Source: Incurvaria masculella (Eukaryota; Arthropoda; Insecta; Lepidoptera; Incurvariidae). Taken from it: DNA of 64,000 bases. Shown here in pieces: positions 9,554 to 20,159 of this stretch; the first letter of the stretch is position 1, and each line of letters begins with the position of its first letter. Location of the stretch: positions 14,097,001 to 14,161,000 of the forward strand of contig OX335652.1 in the NCBI GenBank assembly GCA_946894095.1, written 5' to 3'. The notes under the pieces are model-generated. The model saw nothing but the letters and a program-made list of their open reading frames with translations, searched no databases and was not told where the DNA came from. The position numbers and the translations under genes are program-made.

Positions 9554-9614
9554 CTGTCATCCCATCGCATGCGAAGTAATGCACGAAGCGAAGTGCCGAA
9601 GTATGGGATGACAG
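9554..9614. repeat. Small palindromic insert, 12-bp perfect arms
   Basis: CTGTCATCCCAT (9554-9565) and ATGGGATGACAG (9603-9614) are exact inverted copies. The enclosed GAAG/CGAAGCGAAG sequence is also partly self-complementary. It lies between two family P copies. Confidence 0.7.
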
Positions 9615-9646
9615 TTCAGATTCGAGTACTTTTTGACGGCATTGAG

Positions 9647-9946
9647 AAAAAACCGGCCAAGTTCGAGTCGGACTCGCACGCGAAGGGTTCCGTACCATCG
9701 TACAAGATTTTAAACAAAAAAATCACGTTTTTTGTATGGGCCCCCCCCCTTAATTTTTATTATTTTTTTATCTTACCTATTTGTTGTTATAGCGGCAAAA
9801 TAAACACACACTCTGTGAAAATTTCAGCTGCCTACCTATTACGGTTCACGAGATACAGCCCTGTGACAGACGAACGGACGGACGGACAGCGTAGGCTTAG
9901 TAATAGGGTTCCGTTTTCACCCTTTGGGTACGGAACCTTAAAAAAC
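9647..9946 (+). repeat. Family P element, full length (cluster copy 2)
   Basis: AAAACCGGCCAAGTTCGAGT start, GGGTTCCGTACCATCGTACA, GCTGCCTACCTATTACGGTT, GACGGACGGACGGACAGCG, GGGTACGGAACCTTAAAAAA end. Same orientation as its neighbours. Confidence 0.85.
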
Positions 9947-10092
9947 GAACGGATTTGTCGGGAGCACTAAAGCGCTGTCACTTTGACAACAAAAGTGTCG
10001 CGTCAGTGTCGCTGTATCTGAGAACAACAGCGTCGGAGACATTTTTCCGACTATATCCCATCCGTGAAGCGCGCAATAAGAATCATAGTTCC

Positions 10093-10356
10093 AAAAACCG
10101 GCCAAGTGCGAGTCAGACTCGCATACGAAGGATTCCGTACTATCGTACAAGATTTAACACCAAATAAATCATGTTTTATGTATTGGGCCCCATTCATTTT
10201 TAATTTACCTTTATTTTACCTCTTTGTTGTTATAGCGGCAAAACACATACACGGCCCTGTGAAAGACGGTCGAATGGAGGTAAGAACGGACAGACGGACA
10301 GCGGAGGCTTAGTAATAGGGTTCCGTTTGAACTCTTTGGGTACGGAACCCTAAAAA
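10093..10356 (+). repeat. Family P element (cluster copy 3), slightly shortened
   Basis: AAAAACCGGCCAAGTGCGAG start and GGGTACGGAACCCTAAAAA end. The middle lacks the AGCTGCCTACC segment between the GCGGCAAAA block and the GGAC array, a deletion relative to copies 1 and 2. Confidence 0.85.
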
Positions 10357-12286
10357 TTGTGAAAGCTTTAATTTATCAAGCCCTTTAGGAGGAGAATTAC
10401 GAACACACTCACATTGGAATTTACCACATAAATATAATGTCTAATGATCAATAAAATTCACAAAATATACATACATATATATACTTTGAGCAAATAATAT
10501 CGTATAGTTTATATAAATGGAGATTATAATACTCATATTGATATTTTAATACAAAGTTAACCAACGTTAAACCCGATACTGCGGTGAATTTTGTGTCAAT
10601 ATTTTAGCAAAATAAATACATCGTGGGGCGCCTCGTAGCCCATTATAGTCACTTTTATTTGTCTTTGTTTACGGAGACATTTGCAGAAGTGTAAACAGTG
10701 TTGGGGGAAAGTAGCAATGGTTTTGGACGAAAACGTCGTAAGGCATGTGTATCGTAAAATGTACTCCATTTTCTTTTATCACTGTTAGAGGGAGTTTGCT
10801 TGAAAAAATAAAAGGTAAATTTTATAGTATTCCTACATGTAGATTAATCATTAAACTTATGAGAAAATATTTTAAGGCTTGTACAAAAAATATACTAACA
10901 ATACGAACACATTGTTTCAATCACGTTGTAAGGTATATTCAAAGTGGAAATTGATTTTTGAAATAAAAAAAAATAACGGACAACTCTCGTTTTAAATAAT
11001 AATGATATAACTAACAATATATTTATAGAAATAAGTCCTTATAACGAAGGGAACATACAATACAATTTAAATTCACGGCAACATTATCAAGGAACTTTAC
11101 TTAAATAAAAGAAATATTTTAGTTTGCAGGATTCTTTGTTAATCACTAGAATTTTCTAGTGTTTAATAAATAATCCTGGACGAATGGACGAAATGATTAT
11201 ATAAAAATCTTTCATATTTAATTACCCCTCTGCCCAATCCTCAGATAATTTATAGTGATGGTAAGTCAAATTTAAATGAAGGGAAAAAGGGCTAAATGTA
11301 AATTTCCGCATCAAAATATTGTAAATGATTTTCGAGTTGTAATCGAGCAGACTGACAGAACGACAGAAATAATTTATAATAACCATACATTTGTTATGAT
11401 CAGTTGATATGCAAAGTAATCATGTATTCAGTTTTGCTATGTCTCACAAAAAAAATAAGAATTGATAGAAAAAAAAACTTATCAGAATCAAGACACGAAA
11501 TCAGAATCTAAGTCAACGTATGATTAATAGATCAATAAAATAAAATACGTCACTGTTTATGAACAGTATGGAAAGAAGCGGAGTCAACTCCATGCGATTT
11601 ACCAATTGTGACGTGTTTGAACATTGATTAACTCAGATGTCTCCTTCTGCAATCGGAGCTAAGCCTGCGAACTAACAAGTAAAAACAAGTAGATACTATG
11701 AATCTAATAGTGACTTAAATAAAACCTTTTGTGACATGTACACAAAATCACTGATATTTATTCAACAAAATTCAAATAAAATGCTCCTTTTGAAGTCAGC
11801 GGTCGATCAAAGCAGAACCCGTGAAGTTACTGTAAGCTGACACAGCTGAATTGCAGTGGGACACGTGTCGGAAGCATTTACAGCTAAAGACGTCGTCGCC
11901 TCCTGGCAACACCAACGTCTAACTGTTCCGCGTCGCCTTTACACATGAAAGAAAAAGTAGAATTGAAAAACATTTCGGGTGCGAATGACAAGATATCGTG
12001 ATGGGCTCGACCTTCAGTGATAGTTATTTACCAAAATGGATCCTACGATTGATAAATATAACATATTTTTTTAAATTGTTGCCTTAAGCTAGGCTCCATG
12101 ATCTGTTGTGCCGGAAACCAAGGATTGTAGGTCAGAGTGGCCAGTCCTAGTTCTCACCTAAATTACCGTTTACGGAACTTCGAAGTTACGTAGAAACGTC
12201 GAACCCCATACAAGTTTTTACTACTTTTTCTGTGGTTATACCTCTTTAAGATGTCAAAGTCAAACTCGAACTTCCGATTTTTATGA
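10357..12286. other. Gene-free stretch
   Basis: AT-rich. No coding frame, repeat match or structured RNA is convincing. A slightly GC-richer piece at ~11880-11945 is unexplained. Confidence 0.45.
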
Positions 12287-12317
12287 ACCGCACCCTTTGG
12301 GTACGAAACCCTAAAAA
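12287..12317 (+). repeat. Family P relic, one end only
   Basis: GCACCCTTTGGGTACGAAAC followed by CCTAAAAAT is the A-rich end of family P; nothing upstream matches. Confidence 0.55.
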
Positions 12318-13344
12318 TCATGAATGAGCTCCAGCCAACATAAATTTCCAAATTATTCTTTGCATATTTTACACATTGCGTGGATATTCGAAATACCAAC
12401 ACTCTCCCAATAAGTATGTATGTAGATCTAAAAGCTTTTGTCCCACACCGGAGCTGCGTTTGAATGAACACGTTGAAATCGGCGCGAAATTTTCCTTCTA
12501 ATCGAACGACACATTTTCCGAGTGAATGATCTTTTGCCTGCTCAATATTTTCCCGTACAGCCTTTGTATAGTTCTATCATTTTATAATGTTAATAATAAA
12601 CTAGACGATATTTTCATTGTTGATTAAAAATAATTAATCTCTTTTCATTCTCCTTTTTCGATCTCTGACTGATTCTGTGTTCTGTCCGTTTATCAGCGCA
12701 GTTTATTTCTACGGAAAACAGCAAAATTTACGACCAGATCAGGTGCAAGCTCATAAGCCTTCTAGCTATATGGTTTATCTTCAATATTGTCTATTAGGTA
12801 AACACATTAAAGTAAAAAGGTGGCTACCTTATTCAATACATTACATTATAAAGACACAGGGAATCATGCACGTACGCCCAACACAATTAATTAGAGCAAA
12901 GCAAGATTTGTAGGGATGGCGGAACAAAGAAGATTTCGGAAGAGGGTAGGATAAACTCTTTTCTTTCGTCGACGGAATCTTCTTCATCCGCATAGACAAT
13001 AGCTGTCTTAGTTCACGTATTCCTCCATTACAATAGGAGGGATTCCGTATTTATTTCTGTAATGCGATGCCAAGCAGTTAAGCCCCTTTTGGAGATTTTC
13101 TCCTAAGCTTGTTTTGTTTCACTTTTATTGTTTTTCCATGGGATTATGTGATAAAATGTATTTTAGTTTTGCATACATTATCAATTACAATTAAATATAA
13201 CCAGCATCTTCTCCGCTATTGTATTACTTTTAATGAAATTAAACCAAACATAATTTTTGCTATATGGGTTCCGGCACGTAAAAATAATATAATTGGGCCC
13301 ATTGCATGTATTTCCGTGCATGTGATAAGAGCCGACTTAGGGAT
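12318..13344. other. No gene or recognised repeat
   Basis: AT-rich. A 78-codon plus frame at 12677-12913 has no recognisable features. Confidence 0.45.
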
Positions 13345-13612
13345 TCATCGCTCGTGGTTTGGATTCTACATAAAAATGTCTTGCTGGATCGTAGGGCCAA
13401 TCTCGCCAAGATTGGTACCATGGCATTGAATGAACGCTAGTTGAATCGGAAATGAAAATTGTTCTTGTTCCTGTTTTCCCTTCAGTTTCATTCCAGCTTT
13501 GCAATATAAGGAAGGTTTTGGCATGGCACCTAGTTTCCGTGAGATGGGTTAGGCTAATGCCATGTCAGTAGGTATGATATTAGCCATCAATGTCTAATTA
13601 CATAAAAAACAT
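13345..13612 (+). repeat. SINE family S, headless diverged copy
   Basis: GTGGTTTGGATTCTACATAA, TTGGTACCATGGCATTGAAT, GGAAGGTTTTGGCATGGCAC, GGTATGATATTAGCCATC and AATTACATAAAAAACAT follow the family body in order with many substitutions. Confidence 0.75.
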
Positions 13613-14347
13613 TGCTGAAATACTAAAGATGTCCGGAGAGTTCTGTGATATGCATTTCGCGAACTAAAACAAACTATTACTGCATCGAGGTTGTTCGGCG
13701 ACACCATTTAAAAACTGACAAAAATAGACTACAAAGAAATTTGAAATATTGCTGCATAGCTCAGAACATTTTTTTCTACTAAAAGAACATTTTAATTATG
13801 AAATTTTTAGTATCTCCATTCGGACAGACAGACGACAATAAAGAAGCGGACGTTTCTTGTTTATTTCGAAACGAGGTGTATCCGGGAAGCCAACTTTAAT
13901 ATTTCGTATATTTTAATAAGCAGCTATTATTATAGACCGATAAGTGGGACGCGACGAGTCAACGCTTTTAAAAATTGCTCACAAGTTATTAAAATTCCTG
14001 CTCGATAACATCCGTGTGAGTTAGTGGTATTGGCCTGAAATAATATTTTGCTTGCGTCATGTTTGTACATCTGAGCTGCATTTATACACGTGATCGTTGA
14101 GCATGCTGCCGTTAGTCTATCAGCACGGTGCGTCAGTCTTCGAATTCTGTCCGGACTGCTAACAGTGGCAGTGGGAGCATATTAGGTAGACTAACGAACA
14201 AAATTTTGGGTTGCAAAACCCTTACACGCAGTTAGAATTAGGATTTTGAATTTAGAGTCCACAATTTTCAGAATGTGGGTACTTTGCGGTAGCACATTTT
14301 TTATTTCTATATTTGCCCAGTAAATATTTTCTTTAATTGGACTTTCA
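13613..14347. other. No gene or recognised repeat
   Basis: Mixed-composition sequence with no supportable coding frame. Confidence 0.45.
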
Positions 14348-14758
14348 TTATAATGTATAACAAAAATAAATATATATTAGTTTCGTTTCGGCTCGCACGA
14401 CAAGCGAATCAAAAACACATGTATCGATCGATACAGCCGTATCGTTGCGTTTGTGCTCACAGTCCAGTGCGAATCGTACATTGCAGCAAAATCGGTGCGA
14501 AAGCCCATCGCTTACACCCCGTCCGGTCCTCTGGTCGACAAATCCTCGTTTCTCGGCACCAAACGGAATGACCAATTAGCCAGAACGTGTGCCATACAAG
14601 GCCGACGAGCGCAATCCCGCTCCACTGGCGACGCATTTAGTTTGCCATTGTATCCAGCAGTTTGCAGAGATGAGAGCTCATTGGCGGTTCTGTTTGTGTT
14701 GAACAAGAACACTGCACTGGAGACACACGGGCTGCTCCACCACGACATATATTACTAA
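14348..14758. other. GC-richer segment open on both strands, unassigned
   Basis: Frames of 60-100 codons are open on both strands (plus 14453-14758; minus 14348-14575 and 14512-14748). Composition is higher in GC than its surroundings. No domain is recognisable in any frame. It directly precedes a block of transposon-terminus-like subrepeats (14769-14816), so it may be the interior of an old DNA transposon. It could also be an exon, but no conserved splice or coding evidence stands out. Confidence 0.3.
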
Positions 14759-14768
14759 ATTGGAGCCT

Positions 14769-14816
14769 GGATTAACCGATCTCGGTCTAACCGACCCCCG
14801 ATTAACCGAGTCTCGC
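14769..14816. repeat. Triplicated ATTAACCGA subrepeat, pogo/Tigger-like terminus
   Basis: GGATTAACCGATCTCG, GTCTAACCGACCCCCG and ATTAACCGAGTCTCG are three ~16-bp direct repeats. Subterminal arrays of this form occur at the ends of pogo/Tigger-type DNA transposons. The opposite end was not found. Confidence 0.4.
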
Positions 14817-15237
14817 GTACGCCACACACTTCACTTGCATGGGCCGCATGCATCGAAATGCCGATAGCGGAATGTCCGGGGCAAAGACCATGAGAGTTTT
14901 GATTTCATAAATTTTGATCAATGTAATTTATCTGCTTAGAAAGATAAAAATAAATATTCCAGGAACCTCGGTCTTCCGACTTATAAGATTATTTAACTTA
15001 GGGCCGGTATGCATTAGGTTATTCGAATAGGCGAGGTTCAGTTTTATATACATTCACATTCTGTTGAATTAAAGATGTTTGATTTCAAACCTTCTGTGCA
15101 CGTAAAAAATAGTAATGTATGTAAAACTAGCGCCACCTAACGGTAAATATTTTTAAGTATGATAACAAAACCAATCAAGTTCTGTAATATTTATGGCTGC
15201 ATCATCTTAGGATATATTTAACAATTATAATTAAAAA

Positions 15238-15510
15238 GGTTTGGACACATGGAACGAGTGGATGACGAAAAAATTACGAAGCAAATTTACAGAGCAGAAG
15301 TGAGTGGAAGTGTCGTGCCCGGGCGGCCAAGAAGAACGTATCACGACCCGATCGATGTCATTCTTCGTAAAGGTCTGATACGTAGCACCCGTAATCGTAG
15401 AGCATGTATGAAAAGATGTATTTCTGTAGATGAAGCGAAAGAGGTGTGCTGTGATCGTACCGTATGGTGCTTTATCATCTCTGCCTACCCCTCCGGGAAT
15501 GCGGCGTGAA
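15238..15510 (+). pseudogene. LINE reverse-transcriptase ORF, C-terminal fragment
   Basis: The open frame reads (F)GHMERVDDEKITKQIYRAEV, then ..VVPGRPRRTY.., RNRRACMKRCISVDEAKEVC and ..SAYPSGNAA before a stop at 15507-15509. The G-H-x-x-R, R-A-E-V, G-R-P-R and W..D.YP pattern is the extreme C-terminus of endonuclease/reverse-transcriptase LINEs that I know from many insect genomes. The RT domain is absent, so this is a 5'-truncated insertion. It remains largely in one frame, so it is not very old. RTE-like or a related clade is likely, but the clade call is inference. Confidence 0.7.
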
Positions 15511-15649
15511 GGTATGTATAATTAATAAGTGCCTCATGGTCATGGTCGATAACTTTTTGTGTGGATTTATGAAACTTTTGTGCTAGGGGTCGGACAGTTT
15601 CGGAACCCCATTGATCAGTTTTATGTTTGAATGGATGGATTTTTTTACA

Positions 15650-15980
15650 GAAATTGGTATTTTATACATGGAAAAAAATTTTGAAGTCAGGTCTCAAATA
15701 TATTATTTTTCAAGTTTGCGGCTTATATTGACATTAACTAATATTATTTTCAATACCATTTCAAAGATCTTAATATTATCTACCCATTCGGCGAAGAACA
15801 TGTTTAACTTTTCTCAATTTCTTTAACGAAACAATAAAAAAAACGGTTTCACTTTATTCGGGTTGGTCACATTTAGAAAGAATTATTTCGAGCTGCTCTA
15901 ACTAAGCGACGTCGGGCTCTGGCTATCTCGTTTTAATCGCAAACATTGGTCCAAAAAGTTTAGGTATGAGGATGCTCTTA
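15650..15980 (-). repeat. Dispersed repeat B, copy 1
   Basis: Reverse-complement match to 19527-19770: ATGGAAAAAAATTTTGAAGT, CAGGTCTCAAA, CTGCTCTAACTAAGCGACGT, CGGGCTCTGGCTAT and TTTAGGTATGAGGATGCTCT all have counterparts there. This copy is longer, with ~80 extra bases in the middle. It directly abuts a SINE. Confidence 0.75.
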
Positions 15981-16262
15981 ATGAGCATGGCTAGATTGAA
16001 ATGGATGGAAAGCATAATTTTTTCATTGCTGTTTTCATTCATTTCATCTTTTCATCCAATGATATGGTATCAACCCAGGCGGGCTTAACCCTACCACATG
16101 ATAGGTGAAGAGGATCTAACAGTTTTAAATGCATTCCGAACCATGGAACAGAATCATAACGAAATGCAATTATCCAACTCGGAAAGAGAATTTAAGTGGT
16201 GCATGAACGGGGCCAGGATTTGAACCCAAGACCTCTGGCCTGGAAGGCAAGTCCACACATCC
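15981..16262 (-). repeat. SINE family S with tRNA-like head
   Basis: Reverse complement contains GGTCTTGGGTTCAAATCCTG (B box GGTTCAAATCC), CCCCGTTCATGCACCACTT, ATTTCGTTATGATTCTGTTC and GGTAGGGTTAAGCCCGCCTG. The 3' third is missing: the copy ends at the junction with repeat B. Confidence 0.8.
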
Positions 16263-16994
16263 TTTATTTAAGAGCTGCCCAAAATTAAAATTTAATTGTA
16301 TTAATAAATGTGAAATGGGAAATGTCAGCAAATATTCATAAATAAGATTTTTCAACATTCATTCCTTAACATCAGCTCATTACATTGTAGTTCAGAAATG
16401 ATGTACTAAAAACATTTCTGATAAATATCTTTACCTAATCATTTTACATTTTATAATCATTTTCCAATTCCAGGCGACTGCGATGAGGCATCACGCCACG
16501 CTGCAGTCGCCCTAAGTTGCACCAGTCGCATTCGCCGATGCAATAAAACTGTTCTCGGGCCAATATCTACTTGTACGACATGACATACAAGTGGCGTATG
16601 AATGGCCTGTGAGACGACAGAATGTTGGCGCTACGTTGCGCTCATTGCAAATTTACATAGTTATTTTCTATTTATTGCTCTCGGTCAGGCATCTCAATTA
16701 AAGGAACTATTTTTGTTTGTTAATCTAAATATCAATTCAGTTTTAAATGATTCAAAATGACGCAAGTTTTTCAAAGTTGATAATAATTAAGTACGAAAAC
16801 AATCAGTAGATGTTTTAATAAAATATCAGCAACTTTTCCCGGAATATTTTATAATTATCGTTAAAATATTAAAGCCCCGCAACGAAGAAGTACCTAATCT
16901 TAGAAATTCATGTTTGAATATAACAAAATTAGTGATTTCTACTTAATTCTATTTTTGCGTTATTTCGACGAAGGTCCAAATCTTAAACGTTGTG
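16263..16994. other. No gene or recognised repeat
   Basis: A short GC-richer piece at ~16474-16625 (GACTGCGATGAGGCATCACG) is not matched elsewhere in the window. The rest is AT-rich. Confidence 0.4.
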
Positions 16995-17205
16995 TTAGTA
17001 AGAGGCATTGATTACGAAAGGAGGGACTGTAGGAAAATTCTAAAATATGGGTATACAGCGAGTGGCGAAATTGTAGACACAATACCCGCAAAAGGTATGG
17101 TTTGCTGGTTCGGGTCCAGCCTTGCAGTATTTCGTAAAGGAGTTCTTTTTACAGGGCTCTTTCTTTAATTAATGTGGCCTTGCTTCACGATCGAATATAC
17201 ATACA
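16995..17205 (+). repeat. Dispersed repeat C, tRNA-promoter-like, copy 1
   Basis: Related to 45652-45900 and 63482-63610. Contains CGAGTGGCGAAATTGTAGAC and GCTGGTTCGGGTCCAGCCTT, with GGTTCGGGTCC matching a Pol III B box at a tRNA-like distance. It continues to TTGCAGTATTTCGTAAAG and GGGCTCTTTCTTTAATTAAT. Likely a SINE-type repeat. Confidence 0.6.
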
Positions 17206-18261
17206 AACATATCAGATTATTTGAATTAAGTGATAAGTTAAAACCATAAGTAGTGCAACTTAAAATAAATAAAAGAAGAATCATTACATTTCTGAATGAC
17301 CCATGTTACTACCATTCCTTGAAATGAAGAGACAGAAAACTCAGCGCAGCTTTTAACGAGAAATATTTGCTAACAGGATACGAATTTCAGGTTTTTGCCG
17401 CGATGTAATTCTCAGAAACGTTCTGATATTAAGCCGACTCGAGAGTGAATATAAAACTGAAGCACTGAATCAAAGCAGCTGCTACCAGTTAACGGTATTC
17501 ATCGTTTGCCTTAATTGAAGCATTCCGCTTTTCTTTGTTTGCGCACAATTTCGTCAACTCTAATTTCACGCCGCCTACTGTGTCTTGGGGTGGGATAATC
17601 TAGCGCTCGGTATCATCGTCACATTTGTAAAGAGCTGTTATTGCCATTTTAAATATTTTGGCACAATCACGTTTTTCTTTGACTGGACATGGAGATCTTG
17701 GACTGGCATCGCGCCACTAGGCTACCGATGTTACCGATATTTTTTAGACTGTATAATATTTGAACCGCGACATTTGTCGTAAATATTTCTTAGTAGATGT
17801 AATTTTTTTTTCTCTCCTGTAGATTGCTTTTACCACTTTCCCCTTATAACTAAATTAAAAATAATATGAACTGAGGTAAACTCTAACAATCGGAGAGATC
17901 TATTCACCGTTAAAAAACTGATCCATGAACTTGCTGCTACCTGACCGAATGCTTTGCGAGACGAGGTAAACTTAAGGGGAAAGATAACGCTAAAGGAGTT
18001 TTCAGTCTCGGGAAAATGAGTATAGGGATTCAATCAAGTCGATTTTGGTGGTTACTATGCCCACATAGCGTCCTTAACTTTTTGGCCGATCATAATGATA
18101 CATGGCGGACCGCGAACATTATTATTCGTCACTATATATCAATTGAGGACGTAAAATATAAAAACATCAATCTACGAAGAGCTTTGGCATCTGCTTTAGT
18201 TCAAGTGTCTATCCAAGCGCAGCGGGTGGACGCACCACAAAGCGACGCCGCCATTCCATCG
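17206..18261. other. No assigned gene
   Basis: Short frames only. The plus frame 18016-18270 (84 codons) shows no recognisable motif. Confidence 0.4.
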
Positions 18262-18545
18262 GAATTATAATTACTTTCTAATAATTATTTTAATACAAGC
18301 TCCGAATTATTTCATTATTCCGACAAATCACTAGCATTATTAGAAGCCGGGGAGCCTGTTCGCCGATTTGGCGAGCCGTAATTGGGTCTTTGTACGACCT
18401 AAGAATTTTATAATTGGTGATTATTTTTGCCGGCTTATTGGAGTTATAATTGGGTTTCAAGCACGGGGTCCAGGAAGTTAATTAAAATTTGGGAAATCGG
18501 AAAAGGGCTTTCAATTGAACGCCCATAATTTATTAATAATTGTAG
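18262..18545. promoter_or_regulatory. Non-repetitive segment dense in ATTA/TAATTA sites, candidate enhancer
   Basis: Many homeodomain-core sites (TTATAATTACTTTC, AATAATTATTTTAAT, TTATAATTGGTGATTA, GTTATAATTGGG, GTTAATTAAAA) alternate with GC-balanced sequence (GCCGGGGAGCCTGTTCGCCG). It contains no repeat from this window and no long ORF. Such composition is typical of developmental cis-regulatory DNA, but AT-rich DNA yields ATTA by chance. Confidence 0.25.
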
Positions 18546-18969
18546 AAAAATACATAAAATCTTCGCCTCAAGAGAAGATAGAGGAAGCATTTAAAATATC
18601 ATACTAATGCAACCATAGATGTTTATGATACCATATATTGTGCACATATAAAGAAAAATATACACATACTTGATGGCATTGGCATATACACACTGGAACT
18701 TGGCGTTTAATAAATGCAGCGAAAAAATGAGGCGTTGAAATATGAGTAGGCCATATTGTCACTAACAAAGCCTCTGTATGGGAATATTTACAGCCAGTAT
18801 GCGCCGGCATTAGTATGAAGAAATGGCTAAGAAGACATGGAAACTTCCAATTTTTTTTATTGCAAATATTTTTGGACAGAGTTAAATTCGATGCAAAAAA
18901 TATACGGCCGATCCATAGTTAGAAGAACGCATATTATTTTACACATGGAATTAGCATTTCATTGGTTAT

Positions 18970-19309
18970 TAGGGTTCCGTACCCAAAGGGTGAAAACGGA
19001 ACCCTATTACTAAGCCTCCGCTGTCCGTCCGTCCGTCCGTCCGTCCGTCCGTCCGTCCGTCCGTCCGTCCGTCTGTCCGTCTGTCCGTCTGTCACAGGGC
19101 TGTATCTCAGTAACCGTAACAGGTAGAAAGCTGAAATTTTCACAGAGTGTGTATTTATTTTGCCGCTACAACAACAAATAGGTAAGTTTAAAAAAATAAT
19201 TAAAATTAAAGGGGGCTCCCATACAAAAAACGTGTTTTTTTGTTTTTTTTTACGATGGTACGGAACCCTTCGTGTGCGAGTCCGACTCGCACTTGGCCGG
19301 TTTTTTTTT
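18970..19309 (-). repeat. Family P element, full length, expanded CCGT array
   Basis: TTAGGGTTCCGTACCCAAAG start, an uninterrupted CCGT array from ~19024 to ~19073 followed by CTGT/CCGT variants to ~19090, then ACAGGTAGAAAGCTGAAATT, TTATTTTGCCGCTACA, GGTACGGAACCC and ACTTGGCCGGTTTTTTTTT. The minus-strand frame encoding a T-D-G-R repeat is a microsatellite artefact. Confidence 0.9.
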
Positions 19310-19526
19310 CCCTGGTTCTGTTTGAGTTTCAGAAGACATTGGCCCCGCTAGAGAGTACATTTTCCTTTTTAGATCTGAGGTGTGAACGATACCTTATTTT
19401 ATAGATCCAAATGACCTACCCTTTGTGTAGCAGCGCTGAAGCATTGCTGCATTATACCGGAAACGTTCTGGTAGAGAAGGCGTCCTTCAGTTTTTTATGG
19501 GTGTTCAGCTATAGATTTGGTTTAAA

Positions 19527-19770
19527 CCTTAAGAGCATCCTTATACCTAAACAATTTCGACTAATTTTTGCGATTGAAACGATATAGTCAGAGCCCGACG
19601 TCGCTTAGTTAGAGCAGTTCGGAACTAAATTGGTAGATAATGTTACGCACTTAAAAATTTTACTTAAATCAATATCAGTTACTACCAATATAAGCAGCAA
19701 AATCGAAAAAGATTACGTTTGAGACCTGATTTCGCGCATTTTTTTCCATGCAAAAATTATAATTTTCTAA
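19527..19770 (+). repeat. Dispersed repeat B, copy 2
   Basis: CCTTAAGAGCATCCTTATAC, GTCAGAGCCCGACGTCGCTT, AGTTAGAGCAGTT and GAGACCTGATTTCGCGCATT are reverse-complement matches to copy 1 at 15650-15980. Family unknown. Confidence 0.75.
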
Positions 19771-19921
19771 AATATTTTTTTACTAAATTGGTAGAACGTT
19801 AGCTGCAATTATTCAAGTTTTTTTTCATGTTCTCATTCCATAAGGTTCAGGAACTTTACGCAAACAAACCATACGCATTGGATATCATTATAATCTTAAT
19901 TATGTCAGTGTCGTTATCCGC

Positions 19922-20046
19922 AAACGCCTAGCGCCTTAATAGAAGCGCTGGCGCGACGTAATAAAACGGCTATATCTCCACATTACGGCGACGTTGCTTC
20001 GCGCATAGAACTACGCCTAACTAGTGCATGACGCTAGGCGTTAGAT
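19922..20046. repeat. Short element with inverted AACGCCTAGCG ends
   Basis: AACGCCTAGCGCCTTAATAG near 19923 and GACGCTAGGCGTTAGATA near 20032 are inverted copies of an 11-bp end. The interior is CpG-rich. A MITE is possible, but no target-site duplication is evident. Confidence 0.4.
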
Positions 20047-20159
20047 ATACTGCAGTTCGCAGCGCCGCGCTGAGTCAGCCACTATACGGCGGCAGGCCGA
20101 AACAACTCTCCCTCTCCCATACTGATTGAGAGAGTCACAGATTTTAAGTTTTTTAAATT

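Noticed and set aside
9198..10312. ORFs of 60-133 codons over the family P cluster
   Set aside because: The frames share peptides only because they lie on copies of the same non-coding repeat.
12163..12471. 102-codon minus-strand ORF as a host gene
   Set aside because: It crosses a family P relic and shows no domain, start context or codon bias.
17675..17700. SINE tail because of GACTGGACATGG
   Set aside because: The 12-base match is not accompanied by the neighbouring tail sequence on either side.
18934..19143. Protein with a T-D-G-R/D-R-R-T repeat
   Set aside because: Translation of the CCGT microsatellite inside a family P copy.
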